Positions 20,875 through 32,904 of a stretch of 64,000 nt of DNA are shown one piece after another. Each line of letters starts with the position of its first letter. The stretch's first letter is position 1. Position numbers and translations under genes: made by a program. The DNA is taken from positions 62,472,304 through 62,536,303 of the forward strand of contig OY829537.1 of assembly GCA_963691705.1 (NCBI GenBank), written 5' to 3'. Origin of the DNA: Viola odorata. Taxonomy: Eukaryota; Streptophyta; Magnoliopsida; Malpighiales; Violaceae. The notes beneath the pieces are model-generated. The model was not told the origin of the DNA. It worked only from the letters and a program-made list of their open reading frames with translations, and made no database searches.

Positions 20875-22307
20875 TGTCAAGTCCGTCATATATAAATTAC
20901 AACTTGCTACTAAGAACAAATGAATTGTAGATAGTAGTAAGAGGTTCGGTCCATAGGGAGCTATAGTATGATTTTTGTGTGAACTTGTAATAATTAAATA
21001 ACACTTAGGTGATATTGGGGTTTTTGTATTAAAACTAAAATGAGGAAGTAAATAAATAATAAAATAGTCTTGGTCAAGACAACAGATCCCGTAATAGAAA
21101 TCAAATATAAGAAGGATTATTAGTTGAGGCTGGCAGCTATGAGGCATGAGTTGCGATCAATGACGCAAGGGTGTTCATCTTCAATCTACAGAGTTGCTAT
21201 AGGATCAAGGTACACTTATGACCCCTACTTCCCTCCTGTATCAACACCACCTCAGGTACGCTTAGAGATGATGCCTAACTAACTAGCACCTTGTTGGTTA
21301 AAGGATTTACTGACATGGCTGATGAACGAATAGGGGAAGACAACTCCAGACTAGTATCCTCTGGGTCAATCGGGATTGGGTCTGATTAATCTTTCCCCTC
21401 CCATTTCGCGGATTCCCGCTAGCGTGTAGGTGTCTACTTTGATCCACTTGGCCAATAATCCATGGCCAAGAGGAATGACTGTTGCGTGATCTATCCAATC
21501 CTAGATTGATCAGGTCTATTATCAAATAGAAAATACGTTAGTAATACTCATGAGATCAATTAAATACGGAATTAAAGATTAATAGATTCGATTAGGTCTC
21601 ATGCATACTCAAACTCATGCTTAAAATGCCTCTACTAAGAAAGATGTGCTTAGCTACTCATACTCATAATTGAAAGTAAAATAAACAATGTGCTGGAAAT
21701 GTAAGAATCCTTCGTTGCTGAAGGAGCCACATGATATTAAAAGGATGATAGAAAATGAGAGCAGAGATTCAAAAACCAGAAACGGCGAACCCCACCCCCC
21801 TTTCTTAAAACCCTAGGAAGAGTATAAATAGTCCCTTCTTCCTAGAAAATAGCTAAAGGCGGAAATAAAGGAAATAAAATCCTAATCAAATTTAAATTAT
21901 TTTTTTGAATTTCTCTCATCCTCACGAAAGAATCTTACCGAATCAAATAACGGGGTGCATCTTCATTCAGTCCATGATTAACGCTTCCAATCGTCAGGGC
22001 AGGAAAATCATCTGCCAGCGCCTTTAATTCCGTTATCTGTTCCGTAGATTTCTCTAGATGATGGATTGGCCAGGTGAATCTGCTCTTCGTCAAGAGAGAT
22101 GACTTCCCGTCTTGGTCCAGAATGACAACCGAGAATCCAGCTGCTCTAAATATGGCAAGAACCATGCCTAATTCTCCTCCTTCTGCTCCTTTCCTTTCAA
22201 AAGTTATTTCCTACAATAATCGAATGATTCATACCAAAATCAATAGCATACCACTCGAGAATGCAAGAAAACTAGTGGTGAAAACCACTACAATTAAGGC
22301 TCAATCA
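20875..22307 (-). repeat. Athila-like LTR, right copy (1433 bp)
   Basis: TGTCAAGTCCGTC ... GGCTCAATCA, homologous to 18464-19920. Both copies carry CCATAGGGAGCTAT and TGTGTGAACTTGTAATAATT. TATA-like TATAAATA at 21823-21830. To its right (minus upstream) come an Athila 3' motif at about 22550-22600 and an env-like ORF, so it is best read as the 3' LTR of that element. Confidence 0.7.
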
Positions 22308-22639
22308 CAAAGTATTTTGAAAGTTGAGGTGAAATTTCAAGGAGATCATGGGTTTGGTTTCCATGCAGTCATAGGAAAAACATAGAACATGCAAGTGTCT
22401 ACACCTAAAAACACACAAAAATTAAAATAAAATCATGCAGAAAAATTTAAAACATACCTAAATCATGCAAGAAAAAAAAATTAAACTTTAAAATAAGCAG
22501 AAAATGCACATCAAAAATTAAAATCACATGTAATAAATAAGTAAATGTAAAACCCCTCCCCCACACTTATTGGACACATTGTCCTGAATGTGAGAGGCAA
22601 ACCAGTAAATACGAGATATGACGTAGGGGAAGTCATTCA
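22308..22639 (-). other. Athila 3' noncoding stretch
   Basis: The minus strand reads AGGACAATGTGTCC then AAGTGTGGGGGAGGGG near 22590-22550, the usual Athila landmark after the env-like ORF. No gene. Confidence 0.5.
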
Positions 22640-23598
22640 AACTCTGAGTCTGAGTCTGTGGGGATTTGGTGGGTAGGTTAAGAGGGAATGAGAGGGACTG
22701 GTGTATGAGATTCATCAATATTTTTGTGCAGAAGGAGCAAGGAGTCCAGAATATTCTAGCTCAGGGTGTAAGATCTCTCTTGTATGCCCTGTAGGGATAG
22801 GAGGAGGGAATTGGTTCTTCTCTGTTCATCTAGAAGAGTAGATAGCTCCTATGGAGGTGCTGGGATAGAAAAGGAAGCGCCTAGCTGTACTTGGCCTTGT
22901 GGCAGGCCAAGAGAAATATCCTGGTCATCTTGATGTTCAGCTAGAGCTGCTCTTTGCCTAGCAGTTGCTTCTGCTGCTAGTCTCTTTTCTTCTCCCGGTC
23001 CTAGGCTGACCCTCAAAGGTGCTAGCTGGAATGGTCCTACAAAGTTCCCAAAAAGCCTCTACTCTCTTGGAGTAGTACCTATATTGTAACAAATAATACC
23101 TTGCTCCAAATAGAAAATTCTCATTCAGTCAAGTGCTCTAAGATTAAGCAGTTTACGAGCAGGGCATTCATTGATGGAAACAGTAGGATATAAGTTCCAG
23201 GGCCATGTGGGTCGTTGAGAGTTCAGCCTCTTTGGCTATCCAGTAACCTAAACTCACCCTACACCCATTCTGCAAGCACCAAAGGATGAAAAGCTCATCC
23301 CTAGACAGGACACTAGGTTTCTTCATTTTACCAAAGAAGAAACAGAGAGGATCTTATGGAGAATTCTGAGGGTAGGGTTACAAAGCTTGGAGGCTTTGGA
23401 CTCCTAAGTGAACATAGCCTTAGGGACTTTTGTTAGAATCCTATACACTCTAGTGGCATCCCATTCCAGGGGAATCTCATAGAAGGTAGAGGGGTACCAG
23501 CTGGGTTGATCCTTATAGGTATGCGCAAAATCCAGCATGACATCAAATTGATGAAGACTCAAGTGGTGCCACTTACCACACAACCTGAAATTCACTAT

Positions 23599-23619
23599 CC
23601 CCCCCCCCCCCCCCCCCCC
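23599..23619 (+). repeat. 21-base C homopolymer
   Basis: An unbroken C run inside the Athila env-like remnant, encoding polyglycine in one minus frame. Such long runs are unstable and error prone, so its exact length is uncertain. Confidence 0.8.
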
Positions 23620-24022
23620 TCCCCTAGACATTGGGACGTTCACCCGACTTTGCTTTCAGCTTCCAGCCAACAAACCAGAAGATAGGGAAGAAAATAGGTC
23701 CCCAGCCTATGGCATTGACCATCTGCCTAAGCCTAGCATGCAATCCTAAGCTATACATAAGGTCATCATCAAGCATAATATAAGGAGTGATTGTACTTTT
23801 CTCTAGGCGATTGAAAAGGGGAATCCTCTCTGCCTCTAAGCTAAAGTGCAACCATCCCCTATATTGAGAAGGAGAGGGGAGAAGTGGTAAGTTACCTGTG
23901 CTAGAATTGATTGGAGGCTCCAACTGGCCTTAGGAAGAAGGTTCTAGTTTGGGGTCCACCATGGGTGCTTCCCCCTTCCTCTATCTTTCGACAGAAGAGG
24001 AGGAAGGTTCAGCGACGACGAC

Positions 24023-24050
24023 TGTTGTTGTTGTTGTTGTTGTTGTTGTG
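24023..24050 (+). repeat. (TTG)n microsatellite, polyglutamine on the minus strand
   Basis: About nine TTG units. On the minus strand it reads as a CAA/Gln tract in the N-terminal part of the Athila env-like remnant, after a Pro-rich patch. Confidence 0.75.
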
Positions 24051-24132
24051 GTGGTGGGAGGAATTAGAGCGGTAGGTGTTTGATCCCAGCTTCTAGATCA
24101 CATAAGGCTTTCTCAATCTTCTTATTCCCTAT

Positions 24133-24758
24133 TGATACGATCCTAGCTAGGCCAAGATGCGCATAAGTGACGATCTAGTTCTCTTGTAGGTTTGATGCGG
24201 TTAATTATGACAAATATCCCTTAGATATATTTTGCAAGGAACACGACCCTTCGAGTTAAGGTTAATGACAAGAAATCCACCTGCCTTTGTGATGATGATG
24301 ATGTACGCCCTAGTCGCACCCTAAAGAGAATCCACTCTTTAGCACACCAAGTACTTAACTGGCACCTGAGACCCAATTCGCAAGTGATCTTCTTACGAAC
24401 CCTTCCCACCGAAGTTGAGTCCATAATCCCCCACGTTGCTCACACACCTCCATGCATGAATCCACAAACGCCACACTTTGCACACGCAACACTAGTTCAC
24501 ACACCTCCACGCTTGAGTCCATAAACGCCACGCTTTACTAGCCCTAACCGAGTCCACGGCTAAGTTAATACAAGAATGGCTTGCTCCGGAGAGAATTAAG
24601 AAGAGGAATGGAAATTTGGTAAAGTGTTGAATTGAGGAAAATTCTCTGATTTTATTCATAAGAATCGTTGGCTTTAAATAGGTGCAGATAATACAACTTT
24701 AACTAAGACTAGAACTCCTAAGTCTAATATAACTATAACTCGATTAATTAAATAAAAT
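24133..24758 (-). repeat. LTR fragment, minus orientation, cut by the Ogre-like insertion
   Basis: The left end TGATACGATCC is the inverted form of the GGATCGTATCA end seen at 13044 and 14518. A TATTTAAA-type box on the minus strand lies near 24670-24680, followed by a leader-like segment, so this is the promoter-to-end half of an LTR. It stops at 24758, where the Ogre-like LTR starts. The missing half may lie right of 44374, but I could not confirm that. Confidence 0.5.
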
Positions 24759-25327
24759 TGTCGCGCCCCTAAAAATAAAAATATTCGCGAGTGTGCAACC
24801 AACTTGAGACCTTACGATGCTCGGCGTAAAAGGGGCGCCTCGCAACATGCAATGAAGTTGCCACCCTAATTTTGTCGCTAGGCCTAGGGAACCTTTAATT
24901 ATCATGGCATAAAAATATAATAAATAAAAAAACTAAAGGCACAAAAAAAGGGGCCAGACCCTAGACAAAAGGTTCGGGGTCGTATTATGGGCTCGGGAAG
25001 GTGTTAGACACCCGAGTCACATCCGAAAATGGTTACTAGTTGATGAGAGGTGTTTAAAAAGTTGTTTGATAAAATGCATTTTGAAAGGGGTCCCTCAGAG
25101 GAATCGTCACTTTAGTCTTTTTCACAATCGGGACCATTCAGGAATAATTGATCGTTGAACCGATCGATTATTCCTGACCATAGTTATGGGACTGAATTTT
25201 CCGTAAGACTGAATGAGCGCCCTCTATTTCATCATCGGGCCATGCATGATTAAATTAATTACTACGTGATTCTATCGTGGATAGGTTAACAGAGTACAGA
25301 TTAGATGAGGGGTTTTGAAATGATAAA
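24759..25327 (-). repeat. Ogre-like LTR A, truncated
   Basis: Starts TGTCGCGCCCC like LTR C and follows LTR B base for base up to TTTTGAAATGATAAA, where it switches to ORF1 sequence. Only the last ~570 bp (minus sense) of the ~3 kb LTR is present. Confidence 0.85.
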
Positions 25328-26315
25328 TAGCTTATCGAGCCTTATTTTGACACTTGAGGAGTCGAGTCGAACATTTTGGTATATGGCCGATATAGGAGAT
25401 GTGAGGCACATCATAGCTGAGTACTCCTCTAGTGTAGGAGTCAAGTCTACTCCTTTGTCGAAAAAGAAGCACCGATAATAGGGATCCTAAAATTTTAGGG
25501 CTGCCCGGATGCAACCCCAATCAATCTTTACGTCAACCGGGGTTAGTAGCTTTCTATAACTACCCTCAAACTGTGTCTCCTCGTCTTCAGTCAACTCATT
25601 TCTCAACTTCCGAATCCTAGTTAAGTCAAAGTCTACGACTTCTACTTTGATCTTAGTGGTGATGTCAGGGGTGAACCCATGTTCCAACAGATCTCCTCGT
25701 GCAGCCTGATCGTCGAAGCTTCGTCCCCCGAAAATATCAAGTGAAAGTAATGCAGGTGCCGACATATCAAATGAGCAAAACGGGTCCTGTGGGACAAAAA
25801 TAAAATTTTACATGCAAAGTAACCTGCATGTGTAAGAGATTTACAGTTCGTGTAACAGAGAATTTACGAAAAATGGAAGATCATGTCAACAAGACAAATA
25901 CAACCACGACAAAGCAGATATAATCATGATGCACGTGTTGGGGCTCTGATTCTGACTTTTCTAACTAGCTTGAATGGTTCCCGGATGATACCATGAAAAG
26001 GTCCCTAAAGTGTCATCCAGTGTGCCGATTCCTTGCGAAATCGTGTAATCTTTCGACTAGCTTTAGGGGTTCATCCGAGTTGGGATTGGCGAACACTGCC
26101 CAGGACATGTGTCCTAGGGCGTCACTAATACCCTCCTAATTTGGTAATTGTCCTCGGGGTGTAGGGCACTATGAAATGCATATGACAATTGATAAAGTGA
26201 ATAAATGAACAGATCAGCATTTTATCAAAGCAGGTAAATAGACAAGTAAAACACCTCTCTAAAAAAAATATGAAACCGGCTCCGACCCTAAAAGTCCCCA
26301 GTGAAGTCTCCAAAC
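25328..26315 (-). pseudogene. Duplicate ORF1 start and leader of the Ogre-like element
   Basis: Nearly identical to 40370-41352. It includes a primer site (near 26295-26312) beside LTR B and the start of ORF1, MSAPALLSLDIFGGRSFDDQ at 25765. The frame has one stop where a Trp codon became TAG (KF-stop-DPYYRC; the other copy reads KFWDPYYRC). It ends abruptly at the junction with LTR A. Confidence 0.8.
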
Positions 26316-29300
26316 AATCGCGCCCCCGAAAATAAAAATATTCGCGAGTGTGCAACGAACTTGAGACCTTACGATGCTCGGCGTAAAAGGGACGCCTCGC
26401 AACATGCAATGAAGTCGCCATCCTAATTTTGTCGCTAGGTCTAGGGAACCTTTAATCATCATGCCATAAAAATATAATAAATGAAAAAACCAAAGGCACA
26501 AAAAAAGGGTCTAGACACCAGACAAAAGGTTCGGGGTCGTATTATGATCTCGGGAAGGTGTTAGGCACCCGAGTCACATCCGAAAACGGTTACCGGTTAA
26601 TGAGAGAGGTGTTTAAAAAGGTGTTTGATAAAATGCGTTTTGAAAGGGGGCCCTTAGAGGAATCGTCACTTTAGTCTTTTCCACAATCGGGACCGTTCAG
26701 GAATAATTGATCGTTGAACCGATCGATTATTCCCGACCGTAGTGATGGGACTGAATTTTTCGTAAGACTGAATGAGCGCCCTCTATTTCATCATCAGGCC
26801 ATGCATTATTAAATTAATTACTACGTGATTCTATCGTGGATAGCTTAACAGAGTACAGATTAGATGAGGGGTTTTGAAATGATAAACTGATGCGGGATCG
26901 AAGGTCCCCATGTACGTCCAGTCAATATAAATGAAAAGGTAAAATCAAATGAACCTGGCATTTTTAAGCAAGCCTTTAAACACGTTCTTCATATGGGTTG
27001 ATTTTAAATCCTAGCAATTTTATATATCATGCATACGATGGATATTTATGGAAAGCATTGAATAAATAAAAGGGAACGAAAGGCGTACTTTCAAGCAAAG
27101 CTTGAATTTAAAACCTACAACATGAGAGTGTTAGTGATAGCTCAAAAAATAAATAAGCAATTCATGAATGCGAGACTTTAAATAATGACTTGGTGCGTAC
27201 GAGAATTTAAATGCTGATTTAATGTATGCGATAAATGATGATTTGATAACTGCAGAAAATTTAAATGCTGATTTGCCGAGTGCGAGAATTTAAATGATGA
27301 TTTAATGCATATGACAATTTAAATGCTGATTTGATGCGTGCGGAAATTTTAAATGCTGATTTGATGTATGCGAGAAATGATGATTTGACGCATACGAAAA
27401 TTTAGATGATGCTTTGATATGTGCAGAAAATTTAAATGTTGATTTGATAAGGTGCGAAAATTAAATGATGACAGTAGATAAGTGTGAGAATTTAAATGAT
27501 GATTTGACGAAAAATTAAGTGACGATTTGATGAAAAATTAAAGATTTGATATTTGCAGAAATTAAGCAGTTGATGATTTGCAGAAAATTAAACAAGTGAT
27601 ATTGCAGAAAATTAAACAGTTGACGATTTGCGGAATATAAACAGTTGATGTTGTAGAAAATTAAACAAGTGATAATTTGCGGAATATAAACAGTTGATAT
27701 TTGCAGAAAATAAAACAGATGATATTGCAGAAAATTAAACAAGTGATATTGCAGAAAATAAATGCAGTTGATATTTGCAGAAAATAAATGCAGTTGATAT
27801 TTGCGACCGACCATGTAGGCGGTAAATTGAATTTCAATTGCCGAAAGTAAATTGCAGAAAATTAAAGTGCGAATAAATTAAACAGTTGATAGGTACAGAA
27901 AATTAAAGTGTTAGTACAAAAAATAATCATATGAAACATACGAACATTTTTACGAAAAAAGTGCAATCCGAGATCTCGGAAAAATGACAATGGGTTGGGC
28001 CCAATTTGAAAGAAAAAAAAGAAAATGGGCTAGGAATAGTTCCTGGCCCAAAAAATGAAAAGGATGGTGATGCGCCAAGCCCATCACCTTTGACGCGTGA
28101 ATAGGCCCTCATGGCACTATTCACCATCTCCTTCCTTGGTCGTCGGCACTACTGTCAGCGGCCAAGTTCCGGCCACAGGTGGCCGTTTCAATAAATCTTC
28201 GTACCGAGATGCTCGTCTCCTCGATGACTTCTCGACCGTACGAACCTCAATTTTTAATTAAAATCGTACCGAGTTTAATTTTGAAAAACTGACAAAACCG
28301 TTAATTATCGAAAAGTAATTAATTCACCAATTTTAGCTAATGATTTATTTGCTTACAATGATGCTAAACGAATTTAGAGAAGAAAAATGCATAAAAATGA
28401 AAGGGAGAGAAGCTTTGATAAAGCTTACTGGAAAAGCTTGAACTGTGGCAATCAAAGCTCTACGTGAGCTATCGATCAAGAGGGGGAAGAAGCAAGGTTT
28501 CCTTACGATTTTGGTGTCGTTTGAACGTTGAGGAGGGCTCGGTATTTATAGGCCAAAGTCGCGTGGTTGCCGGACGCGAGGGACGCGAGTGGAGGCCGTG
28601 ACGTGAGCTGGCGGGGCTAAGGGAGGAGAGGTGGCAGCTACGGCGGTCGAAAGGACGACTGGAAATGACAGGAAGCGACGGGAGCAGGCTGCTCGGTGGC
28701 CTGCTCCGCTGCCGCTTCACGTCCATGGTGCATGCGCACCATGGCCTTTAATTTGTCAGTCGTTGATCTGGTTGACTTTTCTTGGTTGACCAGATCAACG
28801 GTTGTGATCAAAGGGCCCTTTTAGCCTATTTAAATGGCCTCGAGCCAATTTCGCGAACGAACGTCCCGACTTTTCAAGTCGAAAGTGTCAGCGCGTAGAG
28901 AAAAATACGGCGAGTTTAACCGTCTATAGTGAATGATGAGAATTTTTCGTTTAACGTGTTTATTTTCTCGTTCCGAAACATGAAACGTTTGGACGAAAAA
29001 TAAATGACGTTATGATGAAAATTACGCGAAACGCTGTAGGTCGGCGTGAATGAAAAAAAGGGTAGGAACTAGTTGATGGAAAACATTCCGAGTTCGAGCC
29101 ATTGTCCGAGCGAACTTACTCAGCTCCACTAAAAGCTCGAACAAAACTAATAATAAAATAATAAAAATGCTAAAAAATGTGATAAAATACTAAAAATCCT
29201 AAAATGTGTGATGACCTAAAATGAAGAAATAACTAGTAAACGACTAACGGATAATTAAAAATGTAACTTTTAAGGCTAAAAATATTAATGATAATAATAA

Positions 29301-29485
29301 CAAAAATACGTGACGGAAAAATAAAAACGCGGTTTCGAACGCTGACGATGCTAACGACGACGATAGAAATGCAATGAGAATCAAAAAATGCTAATGACAG
29401 TAAATTAATTAAAAATGACAGTCAATTAAATAAAATGATAGAAATGCTAAATTTAATCAAAAAGGGCGTCAAAATTCAGGTATCA
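26316..29485 (-). repeat. Ogre-like LTR B (3' LTR, ~3170 bp)
   Basis: Homologous over its length with LTR C (41353-44374), with indels: about 40 bp near 28050 and 100+ bp near 28560-28680 only in B, and about 70 bp near 43290 only in C. The left terminal TGT is changed to AAT. TATA-like TATTTATA (minus TATAAATA) at 28543-28550. It ends GGTATCA, beside a polypurine tract. It contains tandem arrays at about 27170-27820. Confidence 0.85.
27170..27820 (-). repeat. Tandem arrays inside Ogre-like LTR B
   Basis: Two adjoining arrays: first ~30-35 bp units around AATTTAAATGATGATTTGA with GATGCGTGCGAGA-type tails (to about 27510), then ~28-35 bp units around TTGCAGAAAATTAAACA (to about 27820). LTR C has the same arrays (42230-42840) with a different unit number. 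Confidence 0.8.
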
Positions 29486-29503
29486 ACAGTTGCCCCCTCT
29501 TTA
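29486..29503 (-). promoter_or_regulatory. Polypurine tract of the Ogre-like element
   Basis: On the minus strand TAAAGAGGGGGCAACTGT lies directly before the 3' LTR start (TGATACC). This G-rich form just before a TGATAC LTR start is the kind I associate with Ogre elements. It fixes the orientation as minus. Confidence 0.75.
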
Positions 29504-29599
29504 CTGTCTTATCGAAGTATTTGATAAGCAGTAAAGACGGTTTCCCCCACATATCCGAATTTTGGCGACACAGCAGGTCTTACCTCAATCTTGCCGTGA

Positions 29600-31290
29600 T
29601 GCTGTCACTCTGGGAGGAGGTAAGTTTGTTGACGTCACTCTGGGAGGAGGTAGGTTGGTCGATGTCTCTCTGGGAGGAGATAGGTTTGTCGATGTCACTC
29701 TGGGAAGAGGTAGATCTGTTGCTGTCCCTCTGGGAGAAGGTAGTTTTGATGACGTTATTCGTTGATGTCACTCTGGGAGGAGGTAATCTATGGATGTCAC
29801 TCTGGGAGGAAATCTTTGGTTGATGTCTCTCTGGGAAGAGAAAGGTTGGTGATGTCACTCTGGGAGGAGATAGTGTTGTAGAGGTCACTCTAGGAGGAGA
29901 TACGTTATAGTTGTCACTCTAGGAGGAGGTAGATCCATTGTTGTCACTCTGGGAGGAGGTAGTTTTGGCGTCACTCTAGGAGGAAGTAAGCTTGTTGGTG
30001 TCACTTTGGGAGGAATAGATTTGTTGGCGTCACTCTGGGAGGAGATAAATCGTAGAGGTCCCTCTGGGAGAAGATATTTGTTGATGTCACTCTGGGATGA
30101 GATACGTCGTGGCTGTCACTCTAGAAGGAGGTAAGTTCGTTGATGTCACTCTAGGAGGAGGTAAGTTTGTTAAAGTCACTCTGGGAGGAGGTAGTTTTGA
30201 TGACGTTATTCGTTGATATCACTCTAGGAGGAGATAGTTGGTTGATGTCACTCTAGGAGGAGATGGTTTTGATGATGTTATTTGTTGATGTCACTTTGGG
30301 AGGAGATAGTTGGTTGATGTCACTCTGGGAGGAGGTAGTTTGACGATGCCACTCTGGGAGGAGGTAGTTTTGATGACATCACTCTAGGAGGATAGTTCGT
30401 GGATGTCACTCTGGGAGGAGACAGTTCGTCGATGTTATTCGTTGATGTCACTCTGGGAGGAGATAGTTAGTTGATGCCTCTCTAGGAGGAGATAGTTTTG
30501 ATGATGTTATTCGTAGGTGTCACTTTGGGAGGAGGTAAGGTTTTTGATGTCACTCTGGGAGGAGATAGTTGGTTGATGTCTCTCTAGGAGGAGATAATTT
30601 TGATGATGTTATTCGTGGAGGTCACTCTGGGAGGAGATAGTTGGTTGATGTCTCTCTGGGAGGAGATAGTTTTGATGATGTTATTCGTTGATGAGGAAAT
30701 TGATGTTGTCACTCTGGGAGGAGGTAATCTATTGATGTCACTCTTGGAGGAGATAGATTCGTAGTTGTCACTCTGGGAGGAGGTAAGTTCGTTGTTGTCA
30801 CTCTGGGAGGAGATAAGTCGTAGATGTCACTCTGGGAGGAGATATTGTTGTAGATGTCACTCTATGAGGAGGTAGGTTATTGCTGTCACTCTGGGAGGAG
30901 ATATATTTTGATGATGTCACTCTGGGAGGAGACAAGGCGTAGCTGTCACTCTGGGGGGAGATAGATTGTTGCTGTCACTCTAGGAGGAGGTATTGTTGCT
31001 GTCGCTCTGGGAGGAGATATTGTTATAGATGTCACTCTGGGAGGAGATAGATTTCTTGATGTCACTCTGGGAGGAGATAATTTGTTGAATGTCACTCTGG
31101 GAAGAGATAGATTGTTGTTGTCACTCTGGGAGGAGGTATTGTTGTTGTCGCTCTGGGAGGAGATATTGTTGTAGATGTCACTCTAGGAGGAGATAGATTT
31201 GTTGATGTCACTTTGGGAGGAGATAATTTGTTGAATGTCACTCTAGGAGGAGATATATTGTTTGATCGGATGTCCTGCAAAGATGTAAAC
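29600..31290 (-). repeat. Large array of ~30-40 bp GGGAGGAG units
   Basis: About 45 imperfect units of the form GTCACTCTGGGAGGAG followed by GTA/ATA and a variable GTTGATGT-type spacer. Unit boundaries vary by a few bases. Because the core lacks stop codons in several frames, long repetitive ORFs appear on both strands; I do not regard them as genes. It lies in the Ogre-like 3' region, close to the polypurine tract and 3' LTR. Confidence 0.9.
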
Positions 31291-31479
31291 TTAGATCTAC
31301 CCGGGCATTGAGAGAAACATAAGTTGCAGAAAATGTAAATGACGACTACTTTGACAGGAACGGAAGGTAATTTTATGAAAATGTAAATGACGGCTCCACT
31401 AGGGGGATAAGCGTTTGACATGTGACTGACGTTGCTTCAGGAGGATAATGCGTGATTCATAGAAGTGCGAATGATTTGT

Positions 31480-32005
31480 CCTAATGATGTCACTCTAAGA
31501 GGAGAAAAATGCAAATGATGTCACTCTGGGAGGAGGAAAAATGCATGATGCTATCACTCTGGGAGGAGGGAATACGTGCTGTCACTCTAGGAGGAGGAAA
31601 TATAAAGCTGTCACTCTAGGAGGAGAAAAAATGCATGTTGTCACTCTAGGAGGAGATAATAATTATGCAGAAATGTAGAATTATATAAATGATGTCACTC
31701 TAGGAGGATGAAAATGCATGCTCTTACTCTAGGAGGAGGAAATACGTGTTGTCACTCTAGGAGGAGGAAATATAAAGTTGTCACTCTAGGAGGAGGAAAT
31801 ATAAAGCTGTCACTCTAGGAGGAGGAAATATATAATGCGGAAATTTAAATGATGTTAATCCCGTAGGAGAAGACACGAGGTGCAGAAATAAACTAATCGT
31901 CACTTTAGGAGGACGAAATGTAGATGCTATCACTCTGGGAGGAGGGAATGTATGATGTCACTCTAGGAGGAGAAAAATGGAAATGATCACTCTGGGAGGA
32001 GAAAA
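31480..32005 (-). repeat. Second GGGAGGAG array with A-rich spacers
   Basis: The same CACTCTAGGAGGAG core as 29600-31290, but with GAAAAATGCA or AAATATAAAGC spacers and units of about 28-40 bp. It is separated from the first array by ~190 bp of single-copy sequence. Confidence 0.85.
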
Positions 32006-32436
32006 ATGCTTTTGTTACCAGCGGCCTTGATACGAACCTAGAATGCATATGCATCCTATTCAGGAGGTAACGACCCCAAGGACAAGACTTTCCCACGATT
32101 TGCAGCTGTAACCAATCCTCACTTGATATTAGTGTTTGCACTCACGCTCTGAAACAAGGTTAAGTGTTTTATGCTCATAAAGATGCAACTAACATGATAC
32201 ATAATTTTCATTTCGCAATGTCAATCCGAGTGAATAGACTTCAAATGAAGATGCACATGCATAGGCATTCTAATAATCGATGGGACTTTCACGGAAAATA
32301 ATAAAATGACACGAAATGTCTGGAAAGGAGCTTGTTTTGGTATAGATGTGCTTTTCTGATGAGTTTGAAAGTTTTTGATGAGTGATGCTTTGTTGATTAG
32401 CCCTGATAAGGGCAAGGTACGCGAGTTCTTTCGCCT

Positions 32437-32850
32437 TTTGCTGGGGATGCTTTCTCGACAGAGTGCGTGAGCTCTGGGATCCTTGCTGGGGATGCTTTCT
32501 GTTCGGCCAGGGGCCCTTTTCTCGAGTCTTTACTGGGGAACGTTTCCATCGAGATTCCTTAAGTCGGCTCTAGGCCCTTTTTCGTCTCGAGTCTTCACTA
32601 GGGAGTGTTATCGTTGTTCTTTTCGCGATCTGCTACTTGAATTGGCTTTGGGCCCTTTTCTTCTCGAGTTCTCTCTGAGGGGATGCTTTCCTCGAGATCT
32701 AACTACTTGAGTTGGCCTTGGGCCCTTTTTCTCAAGTCTTCACTAGGGGGATGCTTTCCTCGAGATCTACTACTTGAGTTGGCCTTGGGCCCTTTTTCTC
32801 GAGTCTCCACTAGGGGAATGTTTTCTTCAAGATTTCTTGAGTTTAGTTGT
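32437..32850 (-). repeat. ~65-75 bp tandem repeats
   Basis: Five to six degenerate units built from GGGGATGCTTTCCTCGAGAT, CTACTTGAGTTGGCCTTGGG and CCCTTTTTCTCGAGTCTTCA. The last two units (32690-32830) are the most alike. Short ORFs crossing it are artefacts of the repetition. Confidence 0.8.
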
Positions 32851-32904
32851 CCCCGGGCTGTGCTTGCTTTGGTTCTTTGATTCTTTGTATTCTTCGAATG
32901 TCTC

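Larger units (their letters stand above)
22640..24120 (-). pseudogene. Athila env-position ORF (ATHILA ORF-1-like), decayed
   Basis: Best-preserved pieces are 23624-23923 (HFSLEAERIPLFNRLEKS, TPYIMLDDDLMYSLGL, VNAIGWGPIFFPIFW) and 23404-23643 (VNFRLCGKWHHLSLHQFDVM, EIPLEWDATRVYRILTKVP). Further broken pieces reach FFGKMKKPSVLSRDEL and LWCLQNGCRVSLGYW. This matches the plant Athila protein found in the env position (Pfam ATHILA ORF-1, from memory), of unknown function. The upstream end has a polyglutamine tract encoded by TTG/CAA repeats. Frameshifts occur at the C run at 23599 and several stops are present. The 3' landmark and LTR follow on the minus strand. Confidence 0.65.

Noticed and set aside
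18464..22307. A single intact short LTR element
   Set aside because: No primer site, no matching target duplication, and the right LTR is better explained as the 3' end of the Athila env-bearing element.
29521..29888. Overlapping repetitive ORFs on both strands (about 67-102 residues)
   Set aside because: They arise from the GGGAGGAG tandem units, which lack stops in several frames. No non-repetitive content.
29600..32005. CRISPR-like array
   Set aside because: Units are short, imperfect and of uneven spacing, the spacers are not unique, and the context is a plant retrotransposon.
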